From: Saccharospirillum impatiens DSM 12546
GTDB taxonomy: Bacteria > Pseudomonadota > Gammaproteobacteria > Pseudomonadales > Natronospirillaceae
DNA length: 42,867 bases
Direction of reading: 5' to 3'
Assembly: GCF_000423605.1 (NCBI RefSeq)
Contig: NZ_AUIH01000034.1
Location: forward strand, 1-42,867
Numbering within the stretch: the stretch's first letter is position 1; every line of letters starts with the position of its first letter. This document shows positions 25,758 through 35,342 of the stretch, piece after piece. The notes beneath the pieces were generated by a model. That model worked only from the letters and a program-made list of their open reading frames with translations, did no database searches and was not told the origin of the DNA. The translations under genes and the position numbers were made by a program.

Positions 25758-27649
25758 ATGTCTAACCACATTAACGATGTCTCCCTAGAGCCTGATTACA
25801 ACGAAAAGCCGGTCGAGTTCGACCGGCTGATCAGCAAAGCCATTTCACGCCGTAGCCTGATTAAAATCGGCTCAGCCGCAGGCGCAGCCACTTTTCTCGG
25901 AGGAGCCTCCAGCCTGGCGATGGCTGTCAGCCAGGCCACAACCCTGATGAACTTCGACACCATTGCCGCCAGCACGACTGATACCATTACCTTACCGGCC
26001 GGCTACAGCTATGACGTGCTGATGTCCTGGGGGGACCCGGTACTGAACGGCGCGCCGGACTTTGCGCGCAACAACACCGCCGACGCCCAGGCAGGCCAGT
26101 TCGGTGACAACACCGATGGCATGGAAATGTTCCACCTGTCTTATGCCGACGGCAGTGTTAACCCGGATCGGGCGGTTCTGGCAGTCAACAATGAATACTA
26201 CAATGAGCGCTATATTTTTGAGCACGGTGAGGCCGCCAAAACGTTAGCCGACGTGCGCAAAGGCATCGCCGCACACGGTGTCACCCTGGTGGAAATGGAA
26301 CGCAAGCCAAACGGTCAGTGGGTGTACCTGAAAGACGCCCCCATGAACCGCCGTCTGCATGGCTACGCCGCGTTCGAACTGACCGGTCCGGTAGCCGGTT
26401 CCGACTACGTGAAAACCTCGACCGACCCAAGTGGCACCCGCGTACTGGGCACCTTCAACAACTGCGGTTCCGGTCGAACGCCCTGGGGCACCTTCCTCAC
26501 CTGCGAAGAAAACTTCAATGGCTACTTCGGTGCACCGGAAGGTACCGAATTGAGCGACGCTCAACGCCGCTATGGACTGAGCGAAACGGGCTTCGACTAC
26601 AACTGGTGGCCCACGAAGAGCGTTTCAACCTGGCCGCAGAACCGAATGAAGCCAATCGTTTTGGCTGGGTGGTCGAAATAGACCCTTACGACCCAACCGC
26701 CCGTCCGAAGAAACGCACGGCACTGGGGCGGTTCAAACACGAGAATGCCGCCATGGTCATCAACAGCGACGGCCGCGCGGTCGTGTACTCGGGTGACGAT
26801 GAACGCGGTGAGTTCCTGTACAAGTTTGTGTCCCGCGATACCTACCGCCCTGACGATCGCGATCACAATATGACTCTACTGGAACAGGGTACGCTCTACG
26901 TTGCCAAGTTTCACGACGGCGGTGCCGGTGAATGGATCGAGCTGAGTTTTGGGCAAAACGGCCTGACCCAGGCCAATGGTTTTAACAGTGAAGCGGACAT
27001 TCTGGTCCGGGCCCGTATGGCCGCCAGTTTTGTCGGCGCGACGACGATGGATCGTCCTGAATGGGTCGCCTGCCATCCGTCCTCCCCCATGGTGTTCTGC
27101 GCACTGACCAACAACACCCGCCGTGGCACAAACGACCAGCAACCGGTTGGTGGCCCAAACCCAAGAGCCGAAAACCAATTCGGTCAGATTGTTCGCTGGG
27201 TGCCGGAAAACCGGGATCATACCTCACGCCGTTTTGGCTGGGATCTCTATGCGATTGCCGGCAACCCCATGGTAAAAACCGGTGCCTATGCCGGCAGTGA
27301 CAACATCACCACCGAGAACATGTTCAACAGCCCGGATGGACTGGTCTTCGACCGTTTCGGTCGGCTGTGGATTCAGACTGATGGCAACTATTCGAACGAA
27401 GGGGACTTTGCCGGCCAGGGCAACAATCAGATGCTCTGCGGCGATCCGGTCACCGGTCACATTCGTCGTTTCCTGGTTGGCCCAAAAGGGTGTGAGGTCA
27501 CGGGACTGACCTTCTCTGATGATCACCGCACCATGCTGGTCGGCATACAGCACCCGGCAGGCCAATGGCCGAACACCGCACGGGATGGCGTGCCACGGTC
27601 ATCTGTTGTTGCGGTTCGCCGCAATGACGGGGGCGTGATCGGCGCCTGA
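25758..27649 (+). pseudogene. phoX: PhoX-type alkaline phosphatase, interrupted by a single-base frameshift
   Basis: The first part (25758-26681 frame) carries a Tat signal with SRRSLIKIGSAAGAATFLGG (about residues 31-50), then the PhoX/DUF839 sequence TLPAGYSYDVLMSWGDPV, VNNEYYNERYIF, RRLHGYAAFEL and GTFNNCGSGRTPWGTFLTCE. After FDYNWW the frame turns to noise and stops at 26679. The -1 frame continues the family sequence from EERFNLAAEPNEANRFGW at about 26613 to ALGRFKHENAAM, YSGDDERGEFLYKF, NSPDGLVFDRFGRLWIQTD and the end at 27649. Together they give a normal length of about 630 aa. One base is missing near 26608-26616; both halves are otherwise intact, so this is a very recent mutation or a sequence error. 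Intact PhoX is a periplasmic calcium/iron phosphomonoesterase used in phosphate limitation. A PhoB array precedes the gene. Confidence 0.88.
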
Positions 27650-27822
27650 TCGATTGCCCTTCGCGAGTCTGTTGGACTTCGGGGGATCGCAGCGAGGAAG
27701 CAGGACGGCGAGTCCAACGGTTCGCAACCGTCGTGTGCACAGTGAGCCTGGCACTCGACCTTTGCTAATAGTTGGACCGTTGCACCGATTCCCCAGTCGA
27801 TTCATCCCTAGCCCGCCAGACT
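27650..27822. other. phoX/phoD convergent gap with a hairpin
   Basis: This holds GAGTC-tgttg-GACTt followed by cggggg (27665-27685), close to the hairpin at 21462, and a longer pairing GTTGGACT (27671) with AGTCCAAC (27711). No T-tract follows, and no gene is visible. Confidence 0.45.
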
Positions 27823-29808
27823 CTAGGCCGGGTCAGTGCCTGAAGGATCTGACCCGGCTGATGCTTCCTTATCATCATGCTTTAACGTAAACACCGTCTC
27901 CATACCGTTAACATCCAGCATCGACGCTTGCACAACTGCGCCCGCCTCATCTATCAGCACTCGACCGAGCGCACTGCCGTTCACCAGACTCCGATTCTGA
28001 ACCCCATCGGGATGCCGGCTGTGGATGGTCATACCGCGGCGCTTGGTAAAGGCATTGAGCGGTGAATACCGGCCATACAACCAGGCGTTGGCCCGATCAA
28101 ACCGATGCAACAAGGTGGGTGGAAATCCGTTTTTCAAACCGCTGCAGGTGATCTGCTGTATATGCGGGCTGCTTTTACTGTGTCGAATGCGGATGTCGTA
28201 CACAAAAGAATAATGCACATCGCCACTGAGAATGCCGAAATGCACAGGCGTTTTGGCGTGTCTGAAAATATTCAGCATTACATGCGCCGCACCCGGATGC
28301 GCCATCCAGTTTTCAGCATCGACCATCAGGGCCCGACCGAAAAAGGTAAACACGCGCTGTATGGCTTCGATCAGCTTTACACCAAATACCGGTGCCGCCG
28401 ACACCATCAGTACCGACGATTGATGTATCAGATTTTGCTGCAGATCCGTCAGTGCCTCCCAATCCATTAGCCCCGACGGTTTGTCCGGATTCGACTCGGA
28501 ACGCCAGCGCTGTGTGCGGGTGTCGAGCACAATCAGTGGGGGTTGAGTCGGCACCTGATAATGCCATTGATCCCAGTCCAACAGCCGGTCAACCATCCGG
28601 TCATGGTGCTCCGCGTTGTAGCCCTGAATGTTGGCTTCCAACACGGGTTTGATGTGTTCCCGAATCAGTGGCTTCATCCGATCCGGATCGTTACCCCAGG
28701 CCTGGCAGAGCGCATACCCAACCAGCGCATTGCCGATAATACGCCGTGAAAACGGATGCCCGTATGCCGCCGCTTCCCAGCCCCGGGCGAGATTCCAGTC
28801 ATCGGTGATGTCATGGTCGTCAAAGATCATGTAACTCGGAATGTGCGCCAGCGCGCGCTGTACCCGAGGCAAATCCGCGACGAAGTTATCAATAATGCGT
28901 GCTTCATGATCGTACTGCGCCTGGAATTCAGGTGACATGCAGGCGGGTGACGTGGTGTCAATCAAAGGCCAGAGACGGCCCGACCACGTCAGGCAATACA
29001 TAGCCAATACCTCAGACAAACCAACCAGGTGGTTCTTGGCATAAACAGAGGTGAATATGGGTTTGCGAGCCCCGGAGATAAAGCGCCGATAGAGGTCGCG
29101 GTTGGCGTCCGTTTTGGGCAGCAGCGCTTCACGATTGTAATACGAATAGGATGAAGACTGCAGCGAATCGCTGTCATTGATCTGCGCCCCTTCCCAGCGC
29201 TCAGACCAGAGGCCCAGCAGTTGGCTGGTGGCATGAATGGCACACAACATGGGGCCCGCCACGTCATCGGAATAAACCTGATCTCCGGTCATCAGCAGCA
29301 CATCCGGCCGCGCTGACTCCGGTTGCGCGATCGCTTCTGCGAGTCGCTCATCGAGCTGTGCCAGGGCATCCGGACCGTCAAAATGAGGTTTGCGGCAGGA
29401 GCCATGCAATACTTCTTTCAGTGTCGTCTGCAGTCGTATTTGCGGTCGTAACTGGTTGGGATAAAGCAGATCGGGAGCCAACTGAGCCAGGCGCCGGGTA
29501 TGCCCGTTTTCAGACACCACCCAGTCATACTCGACCCGCTCACCTTCGGCTTGTGTCTCATCAATGGTGGCGTCGATCAGGACGATCCAGGCCCGACGGC
29601 CAACCCGGATCACATCGGCCACGTCGAGCAGGTCGGTCTCCAACAACACGGCCTGATCCCTTGTTCGGGTCAACTCAAACCGACCTGTCGGCTCCCGGGT
29701 AACGACCATCCACAAGACGCAACGATTTCGGGTCACACGCCGAACCAGAGGTCCGGCGACCAATAACGGTAAGGTTGGAGAATTCTCGCTGGAGATGTGT
29801 GTCAACAC
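27823..29808 (-). CDS. PhoD-like metallophosphatase
   Basis: 661 aa with no signal peptide. The metallophosphatase motifs are in order: HGSCRKP (about 135-141), LLMTGDQVYSDD (about 171-182), MIFDDHDITDDWN (about residue 335) and ILSGDVHYSFV (about residue 530). These are the Asp/His/Asn metal ligands of the PhoD-like clan. Members hydrolyse phosphomono- or diesters with Ca and Fe or related metals. As the N terminus lacks an export signal, this looks like a cytoplasmic PhoD-like branch rather than Tat-exported PhoD. It lies convergent with phoX and 136 nt downstream of the pirin gene. A 10-bp perfect inverted repeat overlaps its last codons. Confidence 0.85.
   Translation of the reverse strand: MLTHISSENSPTLPLLVAGPLVRRVTRNRCVLWMVVTREPTGRFELTRTRDQAVLLETDLLDVADVIRVGRRAWIVLIDATIDETQAEGERVEYDWVVSENGHTRRLAQLAPDLLYPNQLRPQIRLQTTLKEVLHGSCRKPHFDGPDALAQLDERLAEAIAQPESARPDVLLMTGDQVYSDDVAGPMLCAIHATSQLLGLWSERWEGAQINDSDSLQSSSYSYYNREALLPKTDANRDLYRRFISGARKPIFTSVYAKNHLVGLSEVLAMYCLTWSGRLWPLIDTTSPACMSPEFQAQYDHEARIIDNFVADLPRVQRALAHIPSYMIFDDHDITDDWNLARGWEAAAYGHPFSRRIIGNALVGYALCQAWGNDPDRMKPLIREHIKPVLEANIQGYNAEHHDRMVDRLLDWDQWHYQVPTQPPLIVLDTRTQRWRSESNPDKPSGLMDWEALTDLQQNLIHQSSVLMVSAAPVFGVKLIEAIQRVFTFFGRALMVDAENWMAHPGAAHVMLNIFRHAKTPVHFGILSGDVHYSFVYDIRIRHSKSSPHIQQITCSGLKNGFPPTLLHRFDRANAWLYGRYSPLNAFTKRRGMTIHSRHPDGVQNRSLVNGSALGRVLIDEAGAVVQASMLDVNGMETVFTLKHDDKEASAGSDPSGTDPA
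27827..27858 (-). other. Hairpin inside the 3' end of the phoD-like gene
   Basis: GCCGGGTCAG and CTGACCCGGC form a perfect 10-bp stem around a 12-nt loop, within the last codons and ending 1-2 nt from the stop. There is no T-run. It may limit readthrough from the convergent phoX or stabilise the mRNA end. Confidence 0.5.
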
Positions 29809-29944
29809 CTGGCCTCGATCCGTTGCTGTAGGATACCTGTCAGACTACCCTGTGCCACGATGTCGCTCCAGACCGGCGTTCGTAAACACTCTGTCATGAC
29901 GGCTTTATCACGCACGCTAAGACCTGCGCCTGGCCGAGGGTTCA

Positions 29945-30619
29945 TCAGGGCAAATCAAACACCAGTGCTTCGGTGTTTGCATCACCCGTCAGCGTTACCG
30001 AAGAAGCCTCCAGCGCCATACCGTCGCCCGGTCCCAGGCTATGACCCGCCACAGTCACCTGCCCGCTAACGCCATGCACATAGACTTGCTTGCCATGCAG
30101 TGCCAGCGTCCAGTCCCGCCCGCCCGTGTAGCGCCACAAGCGGGCATCGGAATACACCCGCATGGCACCCGCCTCTTCAGGATGCAAAATCGCCTTGCCT
30201 CCCGGCGTTCTCGGGAATGCCTGTTGCTCGTATCGGGGAGCGACCTGCAATGTGTTGGGCATCAGCCAAATCTGCAAAAAGTGCAGCCCTTCCGTAGCGG
30301 AGGCATTGTACTCGCTGTGCATAACCCCGGTGCCCGCACTCATGATCTGAAAGTCACCGGCCGGAATACGTTTGATATTGCCCATGCTGTCGCGGTGCTC
30401 GATTTCTCCTTCAAGCACATAGGACAGTATCTCCATATCGCGGTGACCGTGGGCACCAAATCCGGCACCCGGGTCAACGCGATCGTCATTAATGACGCGC
30501 AACACAGACACGCCCATGTGGTTTGGGTCGTAATAACTGCCAAATGAAAAAGAGTGGTTACTGTCTAGCCAGCCGAATTGGGCGCGACCGCGTTCAGTCG
30601 CCGATCTGACGTATGCCAT
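29945..30619 (-). CDS. Pirin family bicupin (YhhW/quercetinase-like)
   Basis: 224 aa. The N-terminal cupin carries FGAHGHRDMEILSYVLEG with metal ligands His57 and His59, then VMHSEYN with His101 and Glu103, matching the four iron ligands of pirins. The C-terminal cupin (about 130-224) has lost the ligands, as usual. Bacterial YhhW has quercetin dioxygenase activity in vitro; the natural substrate is unknown. It lies upstream of the phoD-like gene on the same strand (136-nt gap); co-transcription is possible but not shown. Confidence 0.92.
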   Translation of the reverse strand: MAYVRSATERGRAQFGWLDSNHSFSFGSYYDPNHMGVSVLRVINDDRVDPGAGFGAHGHRDMEILSYVLEGEIEHRDSMGNIKRIPAGDFQIMSAGTGVMHSEYNASATEGLHFLQIWLMPNTLQVAPRYEQQAFPRTPGGKAILHPEEAGAMRVYSDARLWRYTGGRDWTLALHGKQVYVHGVSGQVTVAGHSLGPGDGMALEASSVTLTGDANTEALVFDLP

Positions 30620-30699
30620 GGGGAATTCTCCTCACTGTTTGACACAGGCTAAACCGGGACCGCCCGTGTACATAGCGAGGGTTTCTGCAGTGACTGCTC

Positions 30700-30746
30700 A
30701 AAAAAACTGAACAGCCGTTTTCAGCCGGGTCGAATCATTCGACCCG
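30700..30746 (-). terminator. Probable terminator of the EAL gene
   Basis: On the minus strand, a perfect 10-bp stem CGGGTCGAAT-c-ATTCGACCCG (30746-30726) lies 5 nt after the stop. A weaker stem CTGAA/TTCAG then runs into seven T residues at 30706-30700. Confidence 0.6.
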
Positions 30747-30751
30747 TGTTG

Positions 30752-31519
30752 CTAAAGCCCGTGCCAATCGACTTCGGGCAAGGTTTCAAAACCTGGCTTC
30801 GCAAACCAGTAGCCCTGAAACAAATCAACACCCAGGCTGTGCAAAAAGGCGAATTCGCCCTCGCACTCAATACCTTCAGCGAGGGGTCGGCACCCTATGT
30901 CCCTGAGCATTTGCACGGTCGAACGGACGATGATCTGACGGGTTTTGTCCTGATCAATCCCGCGGATCAGAGCCATATCCAGTTTAACAATGTCTGGCTG
31001 TACCTTAGCCAGCAGGTTCAACCCCGAATATCCGGAGCCAAAGTCGTCCAGTGCGGTCAGAAAACCCTGTTTCTGATAATAGTCGAGGATGGAGACCAGA
31101 TGATCCTCATCATCAACCCGCTCTACTTCGGTAATCTCGAACATGATCCGCTCAATCGGGAACTGCGCCTCGTTGGCCGCATTCAGCGTCGTGCGAATAC
31201 ACAACTCGGGGCGATAGACGGCATTGGGCAAAAAATTAATGCTGAGCATGCCCTGCAGCTGCAATTTGGCGGCCAGGGTGATGGCTTTTACCCGGCATGC
31301 CTGATCAAAGCGGTAGCGGTTAGTGTCATCCACCTTGCTGATTATACTGTAGGCAGACTCACCATTAAGCCCCCGTACCAAGGCTTCATAGCCATATAGC
31401 TCGCGCCGGGCCGCATCCACCAGAGGCTGAAACGCCATACTGAAATCAAATCCCAACAGGTTGCCATCGCGGCACGCCTGACAACTCAGTGTTTGAAAAT
31501 CAACGGGCTGCTGGTTCAT
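30752..31519 (-). CDS. EAL-domain cyclic di-GMP phosphodiesterase
   Basis: 255 aa and essentially only an EAL domain. Catalytic motifs are present: EALVRG (45-50), INFLPN (about 95), FEITEVERV, LDDFGSGYSGLNLL, the Lys in DIVKLDMALI, AEGIECEGE and QGYWFAKP. This would hydrolyse c-di-GMP to pGpG. The N-terminal 20 residues contain a Cys pair (C13, C16). No sensor domain is attached; relatives function as output halves of BLUF proteins or as stand-alone enzymes. Divergent from the chemoreceptor gene, with a shared 340-bp control region. Confidence 0.9.
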   Translation of the reverse strand: MNQQPVDFQTLSCQACRDGNLLGFDFSMAFQPLVDAARRELYGYEALVRGLNGESAYSIISKVDDTNRYRFDQACRVKAITLAAKLQLQGMLSINFLPNAVYRPELCIRTTLNAANEAQFPIERIMFEITEVERVDDEDHLVSILDYYQKQGFLTALDDFGSGYSGLNLLAKVQPDIVKLDMALIRGIDQDKTRQIIVRSTVQMLRDIGCRPLAEGIECEGEFAFLHSLGVDLFQGYWFAKPGFETLPEVDWHGL

Positions 31520-31754
31520 TGTCTAACTTTCCGATCATTTGTCTAAGGAGTCAGGTTAGCAGGCCGACCTGAATCGGTGAATGGCTTTTACAGTGTCAAT
31601 GCGGCCGATTGGAAGGAAATTCACCGTTACCGCCTGACAACGCACCGTTTCAGTGCTTTAATCTGCGAGACAATCGACATTTAATAAAACTCTATCGGCA
31701 CACATTATGCTTAAAATTTAATCAATGGTCATCGGTCTTTCACCGCTGAAAGTA

Positions 31755-31781
31755 TCAAGAATACGCCAGCACAGCCGATAC
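31755..31781 (+). promoter_or_regulatory. Sigma-28 (FliA) promoter of the chemoreceptor gene
   Basis: TCAAGAAT, exactly 11 nt, then GCCGATAC matches the gammaproteobacterial FliA consensus (TAAAGTTT or TCAAGTTT, N11, GCCGATAA) closely. Transcription would start about 8 nt downstream, leaving a leader of about 70 nt. This places the chemoreceptor in the flagellar class-late regulon. I see no such site facing the EAL gene. Confidence 0.8.
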
Positions 31782-31860
31782 CCTAACAGGATCGGGTTGT
31801 TGCCATCATGGAGGATGCGATCACCACTCAGCTATGCCCACTGGGCCAAAGGCACCGCAG

Positions 31861-33531
31861 ATGATCAAACTTTCTCTAACGTACAAAATCAGCTTGCTTG
31901 TCAGTGCACTTATATTAGCACTGATACTGCTTGCCGGCCTTTTTGTGACCAGCTTCAATGGCATTATCGCCAACAGCCAGACCGATTCCCAGTTGAGGCA
32001 ACTGGAGAGTCAACTGGTCGAAAACTGGCAAACCCTCAATCGGCAATACTCAGCAACGGCTGACCTTGGGCCACGCTATTTCGCTGATGCCATTCCCCTT
32101 GCAGAACTCGAAGCTTCTGTTCAGGCCACTCAGGCAACCCAGGCCCGGCTGATTGAAGCCACTCAAAACCTCGACCCTGCATTGATCAACAGCTGGAACA
32201 ACGTCCTCGTCCCGATCACCGACCTGCCATTGCAAGATCTGATGAACACCTTGCAAGAGCGTCAAACTGCGCTCTCGACTGCATTCGATGCGGCGGCCGA
32301 GGTCTGGATTACCAAAGGTGGGTTCAATGTGCGACGCGCCGCTGAAACCGCTCTGGAAGAAAACACCCAGCCGGTGGAAGACAGCATTGATTTGTTCACC
32401 GACCACTACAACACCCTGGTCAGCACCCGTTCCAGCAACTTGATTGACTCCCAGCAAACTACTGTGCAGAACCTTGTCATCGGCCTGTCACTGATTATTC
32501 TGCTCGCAGCGACCGTTGCATTCCTGGTGCTGCGCAAGCTCAAGCGCGACCTGCACTCAGTGGTGGATATAACGCGGCAACTGGCCAGCGGCGACCTGAC
32601 CGGAGTCATTGACACCCGGGAAAAAGGCGATGAGGTCGACGAAGTAAAGCGTGCTGTCAGTCAAATGAATTCCAAGCTCAATGAGATTTTCACCTCGGTG
32701 GTCGACCTGTCAGAGCATCTTGGAACCTCAGCCGACAGCATTATGGAAGACACCGAAGCCCGGTTCAAAGATGCTGAAAACCAGCAGGAAAAAATGCAAC
32801 ACCTGGCCCACGCCATTGGTGAATTGCAAACCGCCTCGCAGCAGGTCTCAGAAGCGGCGGTTGAATCCCTGAATGTTTCGGAAAGCGCCAATGAAGCCGC
32901 TGCGCAGGGCAACGACACGGTCACCCAAACCATTGCTGCCATACAAAAATTGGCCGGTGACATCGAGCAATCCGTTGATGTGATCAAGAAACTCGACGGC
33001 CAGGCTGAAAACATTACCACCATCATTACGTCAATTCAGGCCATCGCCGAGCAGACTAATTTGCTCGCCCTGAACGCTGCCATTGAGGCAGCCAGGGCCG
33101 GTGAACAGGGCCGGGGGTTTGCGGTCGTCGCCGACGAAGTGCGCCAGTTGGCACACCGTACGCAACAGTCTACCGAGGAAATCCAGCAGACACTGGAAGA
33201 ATTGCGCCAGGGTACTCAGGCCGCGGTTGGCGTGATTAATGACAGCCACGACCAATCCATCGCGTCTGTCGACAAAGTCAGCGAAGCCGGTGAAGCCATT
33301 CAGCGTTTTGTGGTGGCCGTGGAAAAAATCCGCGACTGGACTCTGCAAACCTCAGCCGCAGCCGAGGAGCAGAACGTCACCCTCAGCACGCTGTCGGATA
33401 CCGTTAACGACGTGAATCAGATTACCGAAGACAACACCCGCCGTGCTCAGGTGTCAGTGGGCTCAACTGAGTCACTGAACCAGCTGAGCAAAGACCTGCT
33501 GCATTCGGTGTCGTATTTTAAGTTGAAGTAG
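31861..33531 (+). CDS. Methyl-accepting chemotaxis protein
   Basis: 556 aa from the ATG at 31861 (AAAGG 8 nt upstream); an ATG nine codons earlier is the alternative. TM1 is at about 10-30, a helical periplasmic sensor at 31-205, TM2 at 206-224 and HAMP at 225-277. The cytoplasmic coiled coil carries the kinase-control tip [19 protein letters not shown] (396-414) and [15 protein letters not shown]. The sensor has no recognised ligand motif. The C terminus ends in SYFKLK with no CheR-tethering pentapeptide, so adaptation must rely on untethered CheR. The last 14 bases overlap the convergent esterase gene. Confidence 0.93.
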   Translation: MIKLSLTYKISLLVSALILALILLAGLFVTSFNGIIANSQTDSQLRQLESQLVENWQTLNRQYSATADLGPRYFADAIPLAELEASVQATQATQARLIEATQNLDPALINSWNNVLVPITDLPLQDLMNTLQERQTALSTAFDAAAEVWITKGGFNVRRAAETALEENTQPVEDSIDLFTDHYNTLVSTRSSNLIDSQQTTVQNLVIGLSLIILLAATVAFLVLRKLKRDLHSVVDITRQLASGDLTGVIDTREKGDEVDEVKRAVSQMNSKLNEIFTSVVDLSEHLGTSADSIMEDTEARFKDAENQQEKMQHLAHAIGELQTASQQVSEAAVESLNVSESANEAAAQGNDTVTQTIAAIQKLAGDIEQSVDVIKKLDGQAENITTIITSIQAIAEQTNLLALNAAIEAARAGEQGRGFAVVADEVRQLAHRTQQSTEEIQQTLEELRQGTQAAVGVINDSHDQSIASVDKVSEAGEAIQRFVVAVEKIRDWTLQTSAAAEEQNVTLSTLSDTVNDVNQITEDNTRRAQVSVGSTESLNQLSKDLLHSVSYFKLK

Positions 33532-34213
33532 CACCCAGTACCTTCTGCAACCAGGCCGAGATCGTTTTAATCTCGGCCGCATTCACACTGTGCTCCATCG
33601 GGTAGGTCTGGTACTCGGGAGCATAGCCGTTCTCTGTCAGCGCCGTCACGGCCTGCCGACCAAGCACCTCTGGCACGACCGGATCCATCACGCCGTGACA
33701 CACGAGAACCGGCAGCGACTGATTGGCCACAGAGCGTTTTACGGTTTTTTGCGTCGCGAAATAGGTCGACAGTGCCATCAACCCCCCAAGTGGCTCCGGG
33801 TGTCGCAAGGCGCACTCATAGGCTACAGCTCCGCCCTGGGAAAAGCCCGCCACGATAATACGCTGACTGGCGATACCCCGGCTTCGCTCACGCTCAATGA
33901 AGGCATCGATCGCCGAGGCTGACGCCTCCAACTGCGGAGTATCGACTTTGCGGTCAATCGACATTTCCAGAATGTCGTACCAGGCGGGCATGACGAAACC
34001 GCCGTTAATCGTGACCGGAATCTGCGGCGCGTGCGGGAAGATAAACCGAACCGACATCGTTGCCGGCAACTGCAACTCCGGGACAATGGGTTCAAAATCA
34101 TGACCGTCGGCCCCCAGGCCATGCAGCCAGATAACCGTTGCATCGGGCTGATCGCCCGTCTCCACTTCCAGCGCTGGCAACAGGCCGGTGGGTTGTTCGG
34201 ATGTCGATTCCAT
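33518..34213 (-). CDS. Alpha/beta-hydrolase carboxylesterase (phospholipase/carboxylesterase family)
   Basis: 231 aa from the ATG at 34213 (GAGGG 8 nt upstream); the frame is open nine codons further. Ser125 in [10 protein letters not shown] is the nucleophile, the Asp is in [10 protein letters not shown], and the His in YPMEHSVN. The oxyanion segment is [12 protein letters not shown]. It is similar in plan to the Pseudomonas EstB-type small carboxylesterases, cytoplasmic enzymes that cleave short acyl esters. It overlaps the 3' end of the convergent chemoreceptor gene by 14 nt. Confidence 0.92.
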   Translation of the reverse strand: MESTSEQPTGLLPALEVETGDQPDATVIWLHGLGADGHDFEPIVPELQLPATMSVRFIFPHAPQIPVTINGGFVMPAWYDILEMSIDRKVDTPQLEASASAIDAFIERERSRGIASQRIIVAGFSQGGAVAYECALRHPEPLGGLMALSTYFATQKTVKRSVANQSLPVLVCHGVMDPVVPEVLGRQAVTALTENGYAPEYQTYPMEHSVNAAEIKTISAWLQKVLGATST

Positions 34214-34439
34214 GTAACTGACCCTCAATCGGATAACCATTCAAGCCGCCAGTATACCGGCTTGTCTCGCCACTCGCAGTGCCGTTGGCGTTTCTGTACT
34301 ACCCTCACCGCATCAGTCCAGTATGACAGCTCGACCGTAGGTATCTGCGCAATGGCCCGGCAGTCCCAGCCTGACAAGGCGGAATCACCGGGCCGATAAC
34401 GACTCAGAATTCATCAACCACAGCAATAGAGGACGCGAT

Positions 34440-35201
34440 ATGAAACTGCACACCCGTCTCGCCACCCTGGTGGGTACCGCCCTGTTAACCGTCTCGGCTC
34501 AGGCCGACGTAATGGGGCAGGCTCATACTTACAGCGTCGATGGCATGGAATTCGAAGGCTACGTCGCCCACAACAGCAACCTGGATGAGTCTCGAGGCAC
34601 CGTACTGATCATTCACGACTGGGACGGCGTTACCGACTATGAAAAGCGCCGGGCCGAGATGCTGGCCGCCCAGGGTTACACGGCCTTTGCCATCGACGTC
34701 TATGGCGCCGGGCGCAACCCGACCTCGATGCAGGAAAACCAGCAACGCTCGGGTGAGATGTACGCCGACCGTGCCGAATTCCAGAAACGCCTGCAAGGCG
34801 CCCTTACAGAAGCCGAATGGATTCCGGGCGCGACTGACGACATTGTCGTGATCGGCTATTGCTTCGGCGGTGCGGGCGTCCTTGAACTGGCGCGCACCGG
34901 TGCAGAAACGGCAGGCTATGTGTCGTTTCACGGCGGACTAAACCTGCCCGATGGACAAGACTACAGCCAGGTAGTGGCTCCGGTCATGCTGCAACATGGA
35001 TCGGCCGATCCGGTTTCGGGCATGGCCGATGTTGCTGCTCTGCTGGATAACCTGCAAGCAGAAGGGATTGAGCACTCAGCCCAGATTCACGGCGGTGCCC
35101 GTCATTCGTTCACGGTGTTTGGCAGTGGTGACTATGATCTGAACGCCGATCAGGCCTCCTGGGCTGCGCTGCAGGATTTCCTCGCTGCCCGCCTCGACTG
35201 A
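34440..35201 (+). CDS. Exported dienelactone-hydrolase family protein
   Basis: 253 aa. A signal peptide (1-22, SAQA|DVM) precedes a DLH fold: Cys141 in IGYCFGG is the nucleophile, Asp190 in QHGSADPV and His222 in GGARHSF complete the triad, and IIHDWDGVTDYEKRRAEMLA is the family start. Canonical dienelactone hydrolases act in chloroaromatic degradation, but periplasmic members have unknown substrates. GAGG is 7 nt upstream. It is alone in its orientation block, ahead of ppx. Confidence 0.88.
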   Translation: MKLHTRLATLVGTALLTVSAQADVMGQAHTYSVDGMEFEGYVAHNSNLDESRGTVLIIHDWDGVTDYEKRRAEMLAAQGYTAFAIDVYGAGRNPTSMQENQQRSGEMYADRAEFQKRLQGALTEAEWIPGATDDIVVIGYCFGGAGVLELARTGAETAGYVSFHGGLNLPDGQDYSQVVAPVMLQHGSADPVSGMADVAALLDNLQAEGIEHSAQIHGGARHSFTVFGSGDYDLNADQASWAALQDFLAARLD

Positions 35202-35342
35202 ACCCACCCTGAAACGGAGCGCCTGCCTGCGGGCAGGTGTTCACGCTTGACTCCCCCGCCTAACCGAACTTTTCACTGTCAAAGTGTCAATCCGGGCCGA
35301 TACCCGCTATATTTCTATCATAATAAAAACCCCAGTTGTCAC

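Noticed and set aside
26600-26620. Programmed -1 ribosomal frameshift in phoX
   Set aside because: No slippery heptamer or downstream pseudoknot-like structure, and PhoX homologues are made from one frame; a deletion or sequence error is simpler.
29809-29944. Pho box before the phoD-like gene
   Set aside because: Isolated CTGTCA words are present on the plus strand, but none repeats at 11 bp in the direction of the gene.
35277-35290. TGTCAAagTGTCAA direct repeat before ppx as a Pho box
   Set aside because: The period is 8 bp, not the 11 bp required for PhoB dimers.
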